Positions 1-9,116 are shown, counted from the stretch's first letter. The stretch: 64,000 nucleotides of DNA from DATFVJ01 sp963727015 (GCA_963727015.1 CAVSEV010000011.1:682001-746000); one strand, 5' to 3'. Notes: generated by a model from the letters alone, not told the origin. Program-made: numbers and translations.

Positions 1-237
1 CAGCTGGTTCCTGAACTCATCCACGTCGACCGCAACGGGTACCCGGTCTTCCTCGACGCCCCGGTGCCGTTCTGGTTGCAACGCGAGGCACAGCAAGCGG
101 TGGAGATGTGCCCAGCGCTCGCGCTTCGGCTTGCCCAGTCGCAAGGTACGTCACAAGGGCAGCCGGGCACGGCGAGAGTGTCCATCGCGGATTCCGGCCC
201 GACCATGCTCCAGCTCCCTGCCGGTAAGGGCGGCTAG
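1..237 (+). CDS. Ferredoxin, C-terminal part (cut by window edge)
   Basis: The window opens inside this frame, which runs 78 codons to a TAG. The visible part reads ELIHVDRNGYPVFLD and then, after a helix, AVEMCPALALRL. That is the layout of the C-terminal half of small actinobacterial 3Fe-4S/4Fe-4S ferredoxins, where the last cluster cysteine sits in a CP-x-x-A-I/L-x-L motif. Such ferredoxins usually feed electrons to cytochromes P450 or other oxidoreductases. The cysteines of the first half lie outside the window, so cluster type cannot be judged. The tail after the CP motif (about 35 residues, rich in Gln, Gly and Ser) is longer than usual. No partner gene is visible. Confidence 0.6.
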   Translation, partial: QLVPELIHVDRNGYPVFLDAPVPFWLQREAQQAVEMCPALALRLAQSQGTSQGQPGTARVSIADSGPTMLQLPAGKGG

Positions 238-604
238 ACGGTTTGGGCTCCCCTGCCGCGTCACCTGCCTACGACGAGCCAGCCCAGGCGCGCTGGCAGT
301 CCAAGGTGGATGCAAGAAGAGGTGGATGCAAGAAGAGAACGCTGGCGACGGCGGCAGGCTGCGGCGGCCACCCGCGGCATACAGGAAGAGGCCGCCCGCG
401 TTGTCCTCAGTGGAGCGGTGCCATGCCGATGACAGACGGGCGCTCCCCTCAGGCTAGTCGCGCCGCACGTACCCGGAGTGCCCTATCCTTAGACGTCCGG
501 CAGTGCAGCGTTCCGGGCAGCGAACCAGAAGCGCTTGCTAGGCTGTGCGGGTTGGTCGCCAGCCAAGTGGTCGGCAAGATCGCATTGTAGACAACTGAAG
601 ACTA
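238..604. other. Non-coding gap with a short tandem repeat
   Basis: No convincing gene is seen between the ferredoxin stop and the tRNA. The only clear structure is a perfect two-copy 16-bp tandem repeat (aggtggatgcaagaag) at 304-335. Open frames here lack a ribosome binding site and any family motif. Confidence 0.5.
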
Positions 605-677
605 GCGCTCGTAGCTCAACGGATAGAGCATCTGACTACGGATCAGAAGGTTGGGGGTTCGAATCCCTCCGAGCGCG
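605..677 (+). tRNA. tRNA-Arg (anticodon ACG)
   Basis: The acceptor stem GCGCTCG at 605-611 pairs with CGAGCGC at 670-676. The D-arm, the anticodon loop ctACGga flanked by the stem ctga/tcag, and a T-arm with GGTTCGAATCC are all present. The ACG anticodon (read as ICG) decodes CGU/CGC/CGA arginine codons. No CCA is encoded. No integrase lies next to it. Confidence 0.95.
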
Positions 678-717
678 CCGCCGCCGCCGCGCCGCATGAC
701 CGAGGCAAGAACCTGCA

Positions 718-1110
718 TCACTTGCCGTAGTGTGCGATCTCGAGGACGTTCCCGTCGGGATCCTTTAACCACGCGCCCCGCGCGCCGCTCTCGTGCTCGG
801 CGATTCCATCGACCGTCTTCACTCCGGGAAGGTCGTACTCCTCGAACACGATCCCGCGATCCCGAAGCTGTCTGACAGCGGACTCAATGTCCTCCACCTC
901 GAACCTCATACACGTGCTCTTGGCCGTCCCGGCAAACTCAGATCGGTAGACCAAGAACCATGAACCGGCCTGGGTCTCATACCGGATACCCCCAGGCCGT
1001 TCGTCGCTGGCCGTAAGCCCGAGCATGCCGCTATAGAACTCCTTAGCCCGGCCGAGATCCTTGACGGCGATCATCGCACGCGTGCTGGCCGAGTCCAACA
1101 CCACTATCAC
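718..1110 (-). CDS. VOC-superfamily (glyoxalase/bleomycin-resistance fold) protein
   Basis: This 130-residue protein has the VOC pattern: RAMIAVKDLGRAKEFYSGMLGL at the N terminus, a central strand with CMRFEVEDIESAVRQL, and a C-terminal GARGAWLKDPDGNVLEI. The C-terminal Glu of the DPDGN-x-L-E motif, commonly a metal ligand, is present. It starts at a GTG with an AGGAA-type site upstream. An internal ATG at residue 13 is another possible start. Family members are small metal-dependent enzymes or binding proteins; the substrate cannot be told. It stands alone, converging on tRNA-Arg. Confidence 0.8.
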   Translation of the reverse strand: MIVVLDSASTRAMIAVKDLGRAKEFYSGMLGLTASDERPGGIRYETQAGSWFLVYRSEFAGTAKSTCMRFEVEDIESAVRQLRDRGIVFEEYDLPGVKTVDGIAEHESGARGAWLKDPDGNVLEIAHYGK

Positions 1111-1417
1111 CCCATTCCTGAATAACGCCCTTTCACCCTCTCGCTCCTCGAAAGCGATGTCGAGCGCTGGGCGAGCAGCTTTGCGAGTCCAGCTCGGCCA
1201 TGTCCACCAGGACGTGGGGCAACGGCTGGCTTGACGAGCGGCAGCCAGCTCGAGGATGTAACCGGCCCCGTTCCGAAGGGATCTCTAGCCTGTCTCTAGC
1301 CTTGATGGCCCGGCGAGCCCGGTCTCCGCCACGTTGAGCCCCGCCACGGCACTGGCGTTGACTGGCATCCAGCCGGGCAACGCGATCACAGTAACGTGCA
1401 TGAACGGAGGCCAATGA
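1111..1417. other. Divergent intergenic region
   Basis: This 307-bp gap lies between the VOC gene (minus) and the methyltransferase gene (plus) and should carry both promoters. No clear hexamer pair, repeat or small gene was recognised. A strong ribosome binding site (ACGGAGG) lies near its right edge, 7 bases before the methyltransferase ATG. Confidence 0.4.
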
Positions 1418-2326
1418 ATGACGCCGCAACCAGAATCCACTGCCCGTCGTCACGGCATGGTTTTCGATGAGATCGCGGCGGAGTACGACCGCCGCCGTCC
1501 GGCATATCCTGACGAACTCATCGACCAAGCTTGTCAGGTGGCGGGGATCGGGAGCGGCGATCATGTGCTTGAGGTTGGGTGTGGAAGCGGCCAGCTGACG
1601 CGCGGCCTTCTCGCTCGGGGCCTGCACGGCACAGCACTCGAACCCGGCACGAGCTTCATAGCGCTGGCCAGGCGGAACCTGGAAGGTGCTGGCGAGGTGG
1701 AGTTTGTGAACGCCCAGCTTGAGGACGTGTCGTTGCCCCGCGAGCGGTTTCAGGCCGTGTTCTCCGCGTCCGCGTTTCACTGGGTTGACCCTGAGGTTAG
1801 CTGGCGGAAGGCCGCTGACGTACTTGTCCCAGGGGGAACGCTCGCCCTCGTGCAGTACTGCGGACTTGAGGAGCCGCACAGCAAGCTGGATCAGGAAGCG
1901 GCGCTCGCTGCCATGAGGAAGGTCGCCCCGGACATCGCCGCTGATTGGCCGGCCTACCGGGATCTCGACGCCACGCTCGCTGGGATGGAGCAACGCCGTG
2001 GCAACGTCTCAGAGGTATGGGCCTGGTTCGGCAGCTACGACATAGGGCGGGATTACGCCGGACGCTTGTTCGGTGACGTTCAGGTCGCGGTCATGCGAAA
2101 GCTCAGCGAGCACACTTCTGACGAGCTCAACGCTCTCGTTCGTACGATGTCGTTTCACGCTCGGCTTTCACTGGGCCAACGTCAGGCCCTTGAGCGTGAA
2201 CACCAGGCCATTTATGAACGACTCGGCCGACCGATTCGCGCTAGCACAGTCGTGGCTCTCGTCACGGCACGGCGCAGCACGGAGGGAGATGATCACCGCA
2301 CATCGCCTCAGGGCAAGCCGAACTGA
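1418..2326 (+). CDS. Class I SAM-dependent methyltransferase
   Basis: The protein has 302 residues. Around residues 15-60 it reads FDEIAAEYDRRRPAYP, followed by HVLEVGCGSGQLTRGL, the glycine-rich SAM-binding motif I. ALEPG (motif II acid) and FHWVDPEVSWRKAADVLVPGGTLAL (motif III/post-III) follow. This is the layout of small-molecule methyltransferases of the Methyltransf_11/25 type. The ATG is preceded at 7 bases by ACGGAGG; another ATG four bases upstream is out of frame. The substrate is unknown. The downstream reductase gene is 109 bp away on the same strand and may be co-transcribed. Confidence 0.85.
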   Translation: MTPQPESTARRHGMVFDEIAAEYDRRRPAYPDELIDQACQVAGIGSGDHVLEVGCGSGQLTRGLLARGLHGTALEPGTSFIALARRNLEGAGEVEFVNAQLEDVSLPRERFQAVFSASAFHWVDPEVSWRKAADVLVPGGTLALVQYCGLEEPHSKLDQEAALAAMRKVAPDIAADWPAYRDLDATLAGMEQRRGNVSEVWAWFGSYDIGRDYAGRLFGDVQVAVMRKLSEHTSDELNALVRTMSFHARLSLGQRQALEREHQAIYERLGRPIRASTVVALVTARRSTEGDDHRTSPQGKPN

Positions 2327-2435
2327 TTCCATCCTGAAGTCGAGGTGTCTGGACGGTGGCCGTTTCGGGTGCCCGATAAGCTCGGGCCGGGAGTCGGGCC
2401 TGGCACTAGTGCCGCCGAGCTAACGGGGAGCGAGC

Positions 2436-2852
2436 ATGCCTGAAGTTACCGACTGGAATACCAAGATTATCTCGGAGTTCCGCGCCAACGGCGGTAAGGC
2501 CGGCGGCCAGTTCGAGGGCGCCCCGCTGCTGATCTTGCACACGGTGGGGGCCAAGACGGGCCAGGACCGCGTCCATCCGATGATGTACCAAGCCGTCGGC
2601 GACAGCTTCGCGGTTTTCGCCTCGAAGGCGGGCGCTCCGACCAATCCGGACTGGTACCACAACCTAATCGCGAATCCCCGTGTTCGGGCCGAGATTGGCA
2701 CCGAGACTGTTGAGCTCGTGGCCAGGGTTACTGAGGGCGAGGAACGGGAGCGGATCTGGGCAGCGCATAAGCGTGCCTACCCGGGCTTCGCCGACTACGA
2801 GCGAAAGACGACGCGGCAGATTCCAGTCGTCGTGCTTGATCATGCCCGCTAG
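2436..2852 (+). CDS. Deazaflavin (F420)-dependent nitroreductase family protein
   Basis: This 138-residue protein matches the DDN/Rv3547-like family of split-barrel F420H2-dependent reductases. It has a short N-terminal helix, then LLILHTVGAKTGQDRVHPMMY, FAVFASKAGAPTNPDWYHNLIANP and a C-terminal YERKTTRQIPVVVLD. The GAKTG and PDWYHNL segments are the family signature around the F420 phosphate and ring. The reaction is likely reduction of a quinone, enal or nitro compound; the physiological substrate is unknown. The ATG follows GGGGAGCGAGC. A second member lies at 19384-19800. Confidence 0.85.
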   Translation: MPEVTDWNTKIISEFRANGGKAGGQFEGAPLLILHTVGAKTGQDRVHPMMYQAVGDSFAVFASKAGAPTNPDWYHNLIANPRVRAEIGTETVELVARVTEGEERERIWAAHKRAYPGFADYERKTTRQIPVVVLDHAR

Positions 2853-2881
2853 CCAGGTATATCCGGCAGAACTTCGGCGGC

Positions 2882-3535
2882 GTGGATCGGTGCCCAGACG
2901 CCGGATACCGGGTGTACCTGCCGGAGCGCCGCGGACACGCCCACACTCCCGACGTCGACGGACCGCTGACCTATTCGGTGATGGCCGATGACACCATCGC
3001 CTACTTGGAACAGGTCGTCAGCCGCCCCGCGCATCTGGTCGGCTGGAGTGACGGCGCGGTGGTTGGATTGCTCGTCGCGCAGCGCCGTCCGGACCTCGCC
3101 ACCCGCCTGGTGCTCATCGGCCAGTACTACAACTCTGCCGGCCGGGCCAGCGGGGGGATGCTGGACCAACTGCTCCACGCCGACGCGGAGGCCATGCGTT
3201 TCTTGCGCGCATAGCATGACCCGGTGTCGCCGGACGGGCCAGGGCACTTCGCCGTGGTGTACGAGAAGACGATGGACATGATCCGCACGGAGCCGGAGAT
3301 AGACCTTGCGACGCTGACCGGAGTGGACGTCCCCGCTCTCGTACTCCAGGGTGATCGAGACGAGGTCACCCTGGAACACGGCGCCGCCGTCGTATCCGTC
3401 CTCCCACAATGTCGGCTTGCCGTCCTGCCCGGCAGCCACCTGTTGCCCATCGAGAGCCCCGAACTGGTAAACGCGGTCATTCTTGCCTTCTTGTGTGGCG
3501 GCCCGCCCGCGCCGCCGTGGGCGGCGGGCGGCTAG
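2882..3535 (+). pseudogene. Alpha/beta-hydrolase relic, 5'-truncated with an in-frame stop
   Basis: One reading frame encodes YRVYLPERRGHAHTPD, VGWSDGAVVG (nucleophile elbow G-x-S-x-G), LVLQGDRDEV (catalytic Asp region) and LPGSHLLPIESP (catalytic His). It is interrupted by a TAG at 3212-3214 with no shift of frame, so both halves belong to one former gene. The usual N-terminal strand carrying the HG oxyanion motif is missing: the homology begins directly after the reductase stop codon, and only an internal GTG at 2882 could serve as a start. Truncation plus nonsense codon make it a pseudogene. Confidence 0.75.
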
Positions 3536-3562
3536 GACACGCCTAATGCATCACATCTGAGC

Positions 3563-3784
3563 TACGAGCGGGAGGGACCTACGCGGGCTGAAGAACGCCT
3601 TCGGCTGTCCAGGGACGTGCACGACGTGGCACCGCACATCCTGAGCATGATCGCCGTGCGGTCAGGGCCGGCGCGACTGTACCAGGCAGTCGCGGGCGGC
3701 GACCAGATGGATAGTCGCGCGCCTCAGGTGAGCGCGCGCCGCGTCGCGCTCCGTGATAAGCCGCGACAGCTGCCAGGGGACTGA
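3563..3784 (+). pseudogene. Histidine-kinase dimerization-domain relic (HisKA_3 type)
   Basis: A short frame without a proper start reads AEERLRLSRDVHDVAPHILSMIAV. This matches the DHp helix of NarL-partner kinases, whose phospho-acceptor His lies in R-D/E-L-H-D. The frame then runs through about 40 unrelated residues to a TGA. No sensor part precedes it and no HATPase domain follows, so it is a fragment of a former sensor kinase. Confidence 0.6.
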
Positions 3785-3877
3785 CGACTGGTCACCAGCG
3801 CGCGGCCGCCCTGCTCACGGCGTCAGTCCTTACCGTCCGATGACGCGCACAGCCAAAGCCTGGAGCCCGGGCCAGGC

Positions 3878-4207
3878 GTGCGCCTATGGTCAGTTGTCGC
3901 GCGGATATTGGTGACCGGCGCCGCGGGCTTCATCGGCTCGCACGTCGTAAGCGCCTTTGCCGCGGATGGTCACGCGGTGACCAGGCTCGATGCTCTCGCG
4001 CCGTCGGTACCCGCAGACGAGCCGGGGGCGGACGACGCGGCCGCCCCATCCGACCAGGCCGCCTCCGGCTCGGACGACCTCATCTATGCGGATGTACGAC
4101 TCCCGGCGCCGCGGCTCCGCGGCGAGCTTTCGTGGCGCCCGCGGATCCGCATTGCGGATCGGCTCGCCGAGTTTTCCTGCCTTACCACGCGGGAACGGGC
4201 AATCTGA
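3878..4207 (+). pseudogene. NAD-dependent sugar epimerase/dehydratase relic with internal deletion
   Basis: The 109-residue frame begins ARILVTGAAGFIGSHVV, the Rossmann dinucleotide-binding start of extended short-chain dehydrogenases (UDP-glucose epimerase type), continues to FAADGHAVTRLD, and then jumps to LSWRPRIRIADRLAEF. That last segment resembles the extreme C terminus of such enzymes. The catalytic Y-x-x-x-K region and about 200 residues between are absent. It reads as an internal deletion joining both ends. Its 3' end overlaps the convergent kinase gene by about 26 bp. Confidence 0.65.
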
Positions 4208-5324
4208 CTTCGAACCGGCAGCCGCCGGTTATGTTGTGCACGTCCACTTCGCCTGAGTGCGCCTCGACGATGCCGCGCACAATCGCCAGACCGAGACCAG
4301 CGCCGGCGTAGAGGTCGGGCGTGCGCGCATCGCTGCCCCGCCAGGCGACGTCGAACACCCGCGGCAGGTGCGCCTCGGGAATTCCGCCGCAGGCGTCGGT
4401 CACGGTGAGCACTGCGCAACTGTCCTGCTGGCCTGCCGCGACCCGGACGGTGCCGTCGCTCGGGGTATGCCTGATCGCGTTGACGACCAGGTTGGTCAGT
4501 GCACGTGACATTTCCCGCGCGTCGGCCCGTACCGCGAGCGGCGAGTAGATGTCGGCCGCAAGCCTCACCCGCCGCGCCTGGGCGAGCGGGTGGGCGCCTG
4601 CCACCGCATCATCGACGAGGTCGGCGAGCCATACTTGTTGAAGCGACAGCCGCAGCGCCCCAGCGTGGATCCTGGAAAGCTCGAAGAGGTCGCCGACCAT
4701 GCCGGTGAGCCGCTCCACCGCCTGCCGCATCTGGGCGTAGTAGCGCGCAGGATCGGCCGCGACCCCGTCTTCTAGTGCCTCGGCCATCGCACGCAGGCCT
4801 GCCAGCGGTGTGCGCAGGTCGTGCGAAACCCAGGCGACAAGTTCGCGGCGCGATCGCTCGAGTGCTCGTTCCCGGTCTCGCGACTCCGCGAGCCGCGTAC
4901 TTGTCGCGGTGAGCTCACGGCTGAGGTCGGCCATCTCGGCCGTGGCGAGCCTGGGCGCGGCGGGCGGCCCGGCCGGCCGCCTGGTGAACTGGTCCGGATT
5001 TCTGCCGAGCACCCGCAGCGCCGACCGCAGCGCCTTGCTGTCGGCGGCGACGCTGCGCCCGAGCAGCGCGGCCATGGTGAGCGCGACCACCCCGGCCGAG
5101 ACGCAGATCACCAGGACGGTTCCGAAGTCGGCCTGCGAGATGAACATGGCATGCGCCGCGCCGACGATGCCCGCCGCCATCGCGAGCACGCTGGCGAGCG
5201 CGATCGCGAATAGGGCGGCGCGCAGGGATCGGCCGCGCAGTAACCGGAGCACGAGCAAGCCGACGACGCCCACACAAGCCGCGCCACCCGCGGCTATCCC
5301 GATGATCTCCACGGTGTCACTCAC
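4182..5324 (-). CDS. Membrane sensor histidine kinase
   Basis: The protein has about 380 residues and three predicted N-terminal membrane segments (roughly residues 4-28, 33-60, 65-90). A coiled linker follows, then the H-box SHDLRTPLAGL with phospho-acceptor His near 168, the N-box NLVVNAIRHTP, a DACGGIPEAHLPRVFDVAWRG segment and the G-box GAGLGLAIVRG. These make up an intact HisKA-HATPase core. The start used is a GTG whose GTGA overlaps the stop of the response regulator, so translation is probably coupled. There is no large extracellular sensor domain, so any signal is likely sensed in or at the membrane. It phosphorylates the regulator encoded just upstream. Confidence 0.88.
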   Translation of the reverse strand: MSDTVEIIGIAAGGAACVGVVGLLVLRLLRGRSLRAALFAIALASVLAMAAGIVGAAHAMFISQADFGTVLVICVSAGVVALTMAALLGRSVAADSKALRSALRVLGRNPDQFTRRPAGPPAAPRLATAEMADLSRELTATSTRLAESRDRERALERSRRELVAWVSHDLRTPLAGLRAMAEALEDGVAADPARYYAQMRQAVERLTGMVGDLFELSRIHAGALRLSLQQVWLADLVDDAVAGAHPLAQARRVRLAADIYSPLAVRADAREMSRALTNLVVNAIRHTPSDGTVRVAAGQQDSCAVLTVTDACGGIPEAHLPRVFDVAWRGSDARTPDLYAGAGLGLAIVRGIVEAHSGEVDVHNITGGCRFEVRLPVPAW

Positions 5325-6058
5325 CCGGCGCCACCGGCCGCGTCGAAACGGTATCCAACTCCCCACACCGTAGCGATCCGCGCGGGCCGCGCCGGATCGT
5401 CCTCGATCTTCTCGCGCAGCCGCCGGACGTGCACAGTGACGGTGGACATATCGCCGTACTCCCAGTCCCAGACCCGGCGCATCAACTCGTCCCTGCTGAA
5501 CGCCCGGCCGGGGTGGGCCATGAAGAACGCGAGCAGGTCGAACTCCCTGCCGGTCAGGTCGAGCGTTACGCCCGCACGCTCCGCGTGGCGGGCCGCGACA
5601 TCGAGTTTCAGGTCACCGGACCGGTAGGCGGCCGCGGCTGGCCGTGCCCTGCCCGGCCCGCCGCGGGCCCGGCTGAGCACGGACTGCGCGCGCAGGACGA
5701 GCTCGCGCGGGCTGAAAGGCTTGGTCACGTAGTCGTCTGCACCCGTCTCCAGGCCAAGGATCCGGTCGCTCTCCTCGCCCCGTGCGGTCAACATGATCAC
5801 TGGAACGGGCCCAAGCTCCCGGATCCGCTGGTGTACCTCAATGCCATCGATTCCTGGCAGCATGAGATCGAGCACGACCAGGTCGGGCAGCCGGGCTTCG
5901 GCGGCAGCGACCGCCTCGTAGCCGTCGGCGGCGTGCCGTACCCGGTGGCCGGCGCGCTGCAGGTAAGTGGCGACGACCTCGGCGACCGTCCGGTCGTCGT
6001 CGACCACCAGCACATCGGCGGCATCGTCCATGGAGGTGAGTTTAGGGTTCCGGGTCAT
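5321..6058 (-). CDS. OmpR/PhoB-family response regulator
   Basis: The protein has about 245 residues. The receiver domain begins DVLVVDDDRTVAEV (acidic pocket), carries the phosphorylation Asp in LVVLDLMLPGIDG, then MLTARGEE and DDYVTKPFSPRELV (conserved Lys). The C terminus is a winged-helix output domain with SRDELMRRVW and TVTVHVRRLREKIEDDP. The ATG at 6058 was chosen because AAGGG lies about 9 bases upstream; a longer frame extends up to 6148 without a better site. It is followed by, and overlaps, its cognate kinase gene. Confidence 0.9.
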   Translation of the reverse strand: MTRNPKLTSMDDAADVLVVDDDRTVAEVVATYLQRAGHRVRHAADGYEAVAAAEARLPDLVVLDLMLPGIDGIEVHQRIRELGPVPVIMLTARGEESDRILGLETGADDYVTKPFSPRELVLRAQSVLSRARGGPGRARPAAAAYRSGDLKLDVAARHAERAGVTLDLTGREFDLLAFFMAHPGRAFSRDELMRRVWDWEYGDMSTVTVHVRRLREKIEDDPARPARIATVWGVGYRFDAAGGAG

Positions 6059-6059
6059 A

Positions 6060-6656
6060 TTGGTGGCCCTTTTGCCGGCGGTGGATCGTTTTCGTGGTCT
6101 CCGGCGCCCTCGTGCGGCGCCGCGCGGGCGCGTCCCGCGGCTCGCCACCCGCCTCGCGCCGCCCCGGTAATGCTCGCTGCGGCAATCGTGATACAGATCA
6201 CAAGCAGCATGACGACGACGATGTGGCGCCTGTAGCCGAGCGGAAGCACGGTGGGATTGGGGTCACGGCCGCCTGCACCAGCGCGGGCAGCGTGACGAGG
6301 AAAGCGGCGCCGCAGGCGAAGATGGCAACCGCTGCCCAGGGTCTTGTCCGGGCAGGCAGCAGCCGTGTACCAGCCCAGCACAGCGAGAAGGCGATCGGGG
6401 CCAGGATGGCGCGGCGCGAGCAGCTGGCCGGAGCCAGATATGCGGCTGCATGCCGGTCACTGCGTAGGCCCGCCGCGCTCCAGCGACACGACGCGGATCG
6501 TTGCCTCGCGCGGTATACGGGCCAAGCCAAGCAGGTCGCGCACAGGAGCAGCTTCCCCATGCCCTGATGTAACCTCATCACACGCACGGGAACTTGCGGA
6601 AAGTCCTTACGGTCCGGTGACGTTGAGTCGCGGAAACCATCGGACCAGTGACACAA
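6060..6656 (-). pseudogene. Possible decayed small membrane-protein gene
   Basis: Two overlapping minus-strand frames encode hydrophobic stretches typical of membrane helices (AILAPIAFSLCWAGTRLL, WAAVAIFACGAAFLVTLPALVQ, and in the next frame HIVVVMLLVICITIAAASI). Joined by one frameshift near 6240 they would give a protein with three or more helices. No family could be named. The broken frame and lack of a clear start suggest a relic, but it may also be non-coding. Confidence 0.25.
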
Positions 6657-6749
6657 ATGGGTGCCAAGTTGGTCGTGTGCCGAATGTGACAGGGCCTCGA
6701 TGCGGCCATCGCTGTGTCACCGGGTTGGTGTATCGCAGGTGTCCACTCA

Positions 6750-7230
6750 GGCATCAGGCACCGGTGGCCTCAGCGATCTGCTCGATCCTTGTCGTAGCGT
6801 GGCTGTTGTTCGGCGCAGGGCGCTGCTCGTCAGGCGCATCCCGGTCGGTCTCGCCGCGGCAGTGATCCTGACTCCCGGCGCGGCTATGGGAGGATATGCG
6901 CGTTCAGCGGGCCGCCGCACCTGTCGGACGACGTCTTCCGCTACATCTAGGACGGACAGGTGCAGGCCTCGGGCATCGACGCCTATAAGTACGTCCCAGC
7001 GGCGCCAGAACTCGCGGGCCTGCGCGACCCTGTCCTGTGGCCCGCGACCTCGCACTGGTGCGTAAGGCCGGGCACGCCAGATCCGGACCGGGCGGGCGCA
7101 ACACTCGTACCAGGGTGCTCGAAACTTAACCGCCCCTGGGTGCACACGATCTACCAGCGGGTCGCCGAAGGATACCTTCTGGCCGTCGACGATGTGTCAC
7201 CCGCCGGTGTCGGCACGTGGCCAATGCAGC
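6750..7230 (+). pseudogene. Polyprenol-phosphate mannosyltransferase relic
   Basis: Scattered in three frames are pieces of a multi-pass actinobacterial mannosyltransferase (MptB-like): a membrane helix SILVVAWLLFGAG, then LLVRRIPVGLAAAVIL, then GPPHLSDDVFRYI, a TAG at 6948-6950 in place of the expected Trp, DGQVQASGIDAYKYVPAAPE, and NRPWVHTIYQRVAEGYLLAVD. The S-D-D-x-(Y/F)-R-Y-x-W-D-G and I-D-P-Y-x-Y-x-P signatures are recognisable although worn. At least two frame changes, one stop and loss of the C-terminal two thirds show a dead gene. It abuts the 3' end of proS. Confidence 0.6.
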
Positions 7231-7334
7231 GCTGCGGGCATGGAGGCGATGCCCATCGGGCGGCCATCGGGTGCCTGGCGGGCTGCGCCGAGAAGATCGG
7301 CTGGGCCACCACGCGTACGCGCAGGGAGTCCCGG

Positions 7335-9116
7335 TCAGGATGTCGCGGCGGGCAGGACGACCGGGACCACCTTGGCGGCGATCTCGTCGAACATGCCGCG
7401 TATCTCGCCCGTCAGGCGTTCTGGAGCCTTCTCGACCGGCACCACCTCGACCGTGTCACTGTCACGGCGCTTCACCTCGGCCCCGCCCTGAGCGAGCGAT
7501 TTCTCGCCCACAGTCACCCGCAGCGGCACGCCGATCAGGTCGGCATCGGCGAACTGGACGCCCGGGCGCTCACCCCGATCGTCGTAGAGCACCTCGACCC
7601 CGAGCGCCTGCAGGTCCGCGTACAGCCGATCGGCGATATCGGCGGCCGGCGATCCGGCCGCACCCAGGCGGCAGAGGTGCACCTGGGCGGGCGCGATGGT
7701 GATCGGCAGGCACAGGCCGCGGCGGTCTTGATGCTCCTCGGCCGCGCACGCGAGCAGCCGGTCAAGACCAATGCCGTAGCTGCCCATGACGACCGGGTGC
7801 TCCTGTCCGTCAGGCCCGAGGAACGTCGCGCCGACCGCGGCCGAGTAGCGGGTGCCGAGCTTGAAGATGTTGCCGGCCTCGACGCCGCGCGTGGTCCGCA
7901 GCGGCGACCCGCAGACGACGCACGCATCGCCGTCACCTGCGGCAATGATGTCCGCGACGACATTGGCCGTGTAGTCACGCCCGTGGTTGGCGTTGAGAAA
8001 GTGGTAGCCCTCCTCGTTGGCGCCCGCGACCAGGTTCGCCGAGGATGCCACCAGGTCGTCGATCACCACCGTGGCGCCGGTCACGCCGATCGGCGAGCCG
8101 TACCCAGGCACGGCTCCGATCTGGGCTATCTCTTCCTCCGTCATCGGACGCAGGTCAGTGGCCCGGACCGCATTGGCGAGCTTGGTCTCGTTCAGCTCAT
8201 CGTCGCCGCGGATGATTGCCACGATCGGCTCGACCACAAAGGAGCCGTCCTGGCGTTCCCGCTCGGCGGCCATGAACATCGCCTTGGCGGTCTTGCTGGC
8301 TGGGACCTGCAGGAACGCGGCGAGCGAATCGATGGTCGCGGTGCCCGGCGTGGCGACCCGTTCGAGCGGAAGCGCGGTTTCCTGCGGCGGGGTGGGCTTG
8401 ACAACCGCCGCGACCTGCCGGTTCGCCGAGTATCCGCAGTTGTCGCAAAGAACAAGCGTGTCTTCGCCAATCGGAGTCAGGTACATGAACTCGTGCGCGA
8501 GGCTTCCGCCCATCATGCCGACGTCCGAGCCAACCGCGATCACTGGCAGCGCGCAGCGGTTGAAGATGTTGAAGTACGCCTGGTACTGGGCCCGGTACTG
8601 GGCGTCCAGACCCGCCTCGTCCGTGTCGAGGCTGTAGGCGTCCTTCATGGTGAACTCGCGAACGCGGATGAGGCCGGCCCGCGGCCGCGGGTCATCGCGG
8701 AACTTGGTCTGGATGTGGTAAACGAGCCGCGGCAAGTCGCGGTAGGAGTTGATCTCGCTCTTGCACAGGTCTGCGACCACCTCCTCGTGGGTCATCGCCA
8801 GCACCATGTCGCGGCCGCGGCGGTCCTTGAAGCGCGCCAGCTCGGGGCCGACCGAGTAGTAGCGCCCGGTGGCCTTCCATATCTCGGCGGGCTGGACGAC
8901 CGGCATCAGCATTTCCAGGCCGCCGGATGCGTCCATCTCCTCGCGGATGATGTTCTCGATCTTCTTCAGCGATCGCCAGCCCAGCGGCAGAAAGGAGAAG
9001 ATGCCCATGCCAAGCTGGCGGACGAACGCGGCGCGGAGCAGCATCTGGTGCCCCTCGGCCTCCGTTTTGCCCGGCGCCGCCCGCAGCGTCATGCCGAACA
9101 GGTTGGACATCCTCAT
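7335..9116 (-). CDS. proS: Prolyl-tRNA synthetase (bacterial type)
   Basis: The 593-residue protein attaches proline to tRNA-Pro. Class II motif 1 lies in LPLGWRSLKKIENIIREEMDA. Motif 2 covers LVYHIQTKFRDDPRPRAGLIRVREF followed by MKDAYSLD. The inserted editing (YbaK-like INS) domain spans roughly residues 230-390 (SLAAFLQVPASKTAKAMF). Motif 3 is in SYGIGLDRLLACAAEEHQD, and an anticodon-binding domain closes the protein. Length and the INS domain fit the bacterial ProS form. The ATG is preceded by GGGAG at 8 bases. It stands alone, with a decayed mannosyltransferase beyond its 3' end. Confidence 0.96.
   Translation of the reverse strand: MRMSNLFGMTLRAAPGKTEAEGHQMLLRAAFVRQLGMGIFSFLPLGWRSLKKIENIIREEMDASGGLEMLMPVVQPAEIWKATGRYYSVGPELARFKDRRGRDMVLAMTHEEVVADLCKSEINSYRDLPRLVYHIQTKFRDDPRPRAGLIRVREFTMKDAYSLDTDEAGLDAQYRAQYQAYFNIFNRCALPVIAVGSDVGMMGGSLAHEFMYLTPIGEDTLVLCDNCGYSANRQVAAVVKPTPPQETALPLERVATPGTATIDSLAAFLQVPASKTAKAMFMAAERERQDGSFVVEPIVAIIRGDDELNETKLANAVRATDLRPMTEEEIAQIGAVPGYGSPIGVTGATVVIDDLVASSANLVAGANEEGYHFLNANHGRDYTANVVADIIAAGDGDACVVCGSPLRTTRGVEAGNIFKLGTRYSAAVGATFLGPDGQEHPVVMGSYGIGLDRLLACAAEEHQDRRGLCLPITIAPAQVHLCRLGAAGSPAADIADRLYADLQALGVEVLYDDRGERPGVQFADADLIGVPLRVTVGEKSLAQGGAEVKRRDSDTVEVVPVEKAPERLTGEIRGMFDEIAAKVVPVVLPAATS

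Noticed and set aside
605..677. tRNA-Arg as an integration site
   Set aside because: No integrase, excisionase or duplicated tRNA 3' end was found near it.
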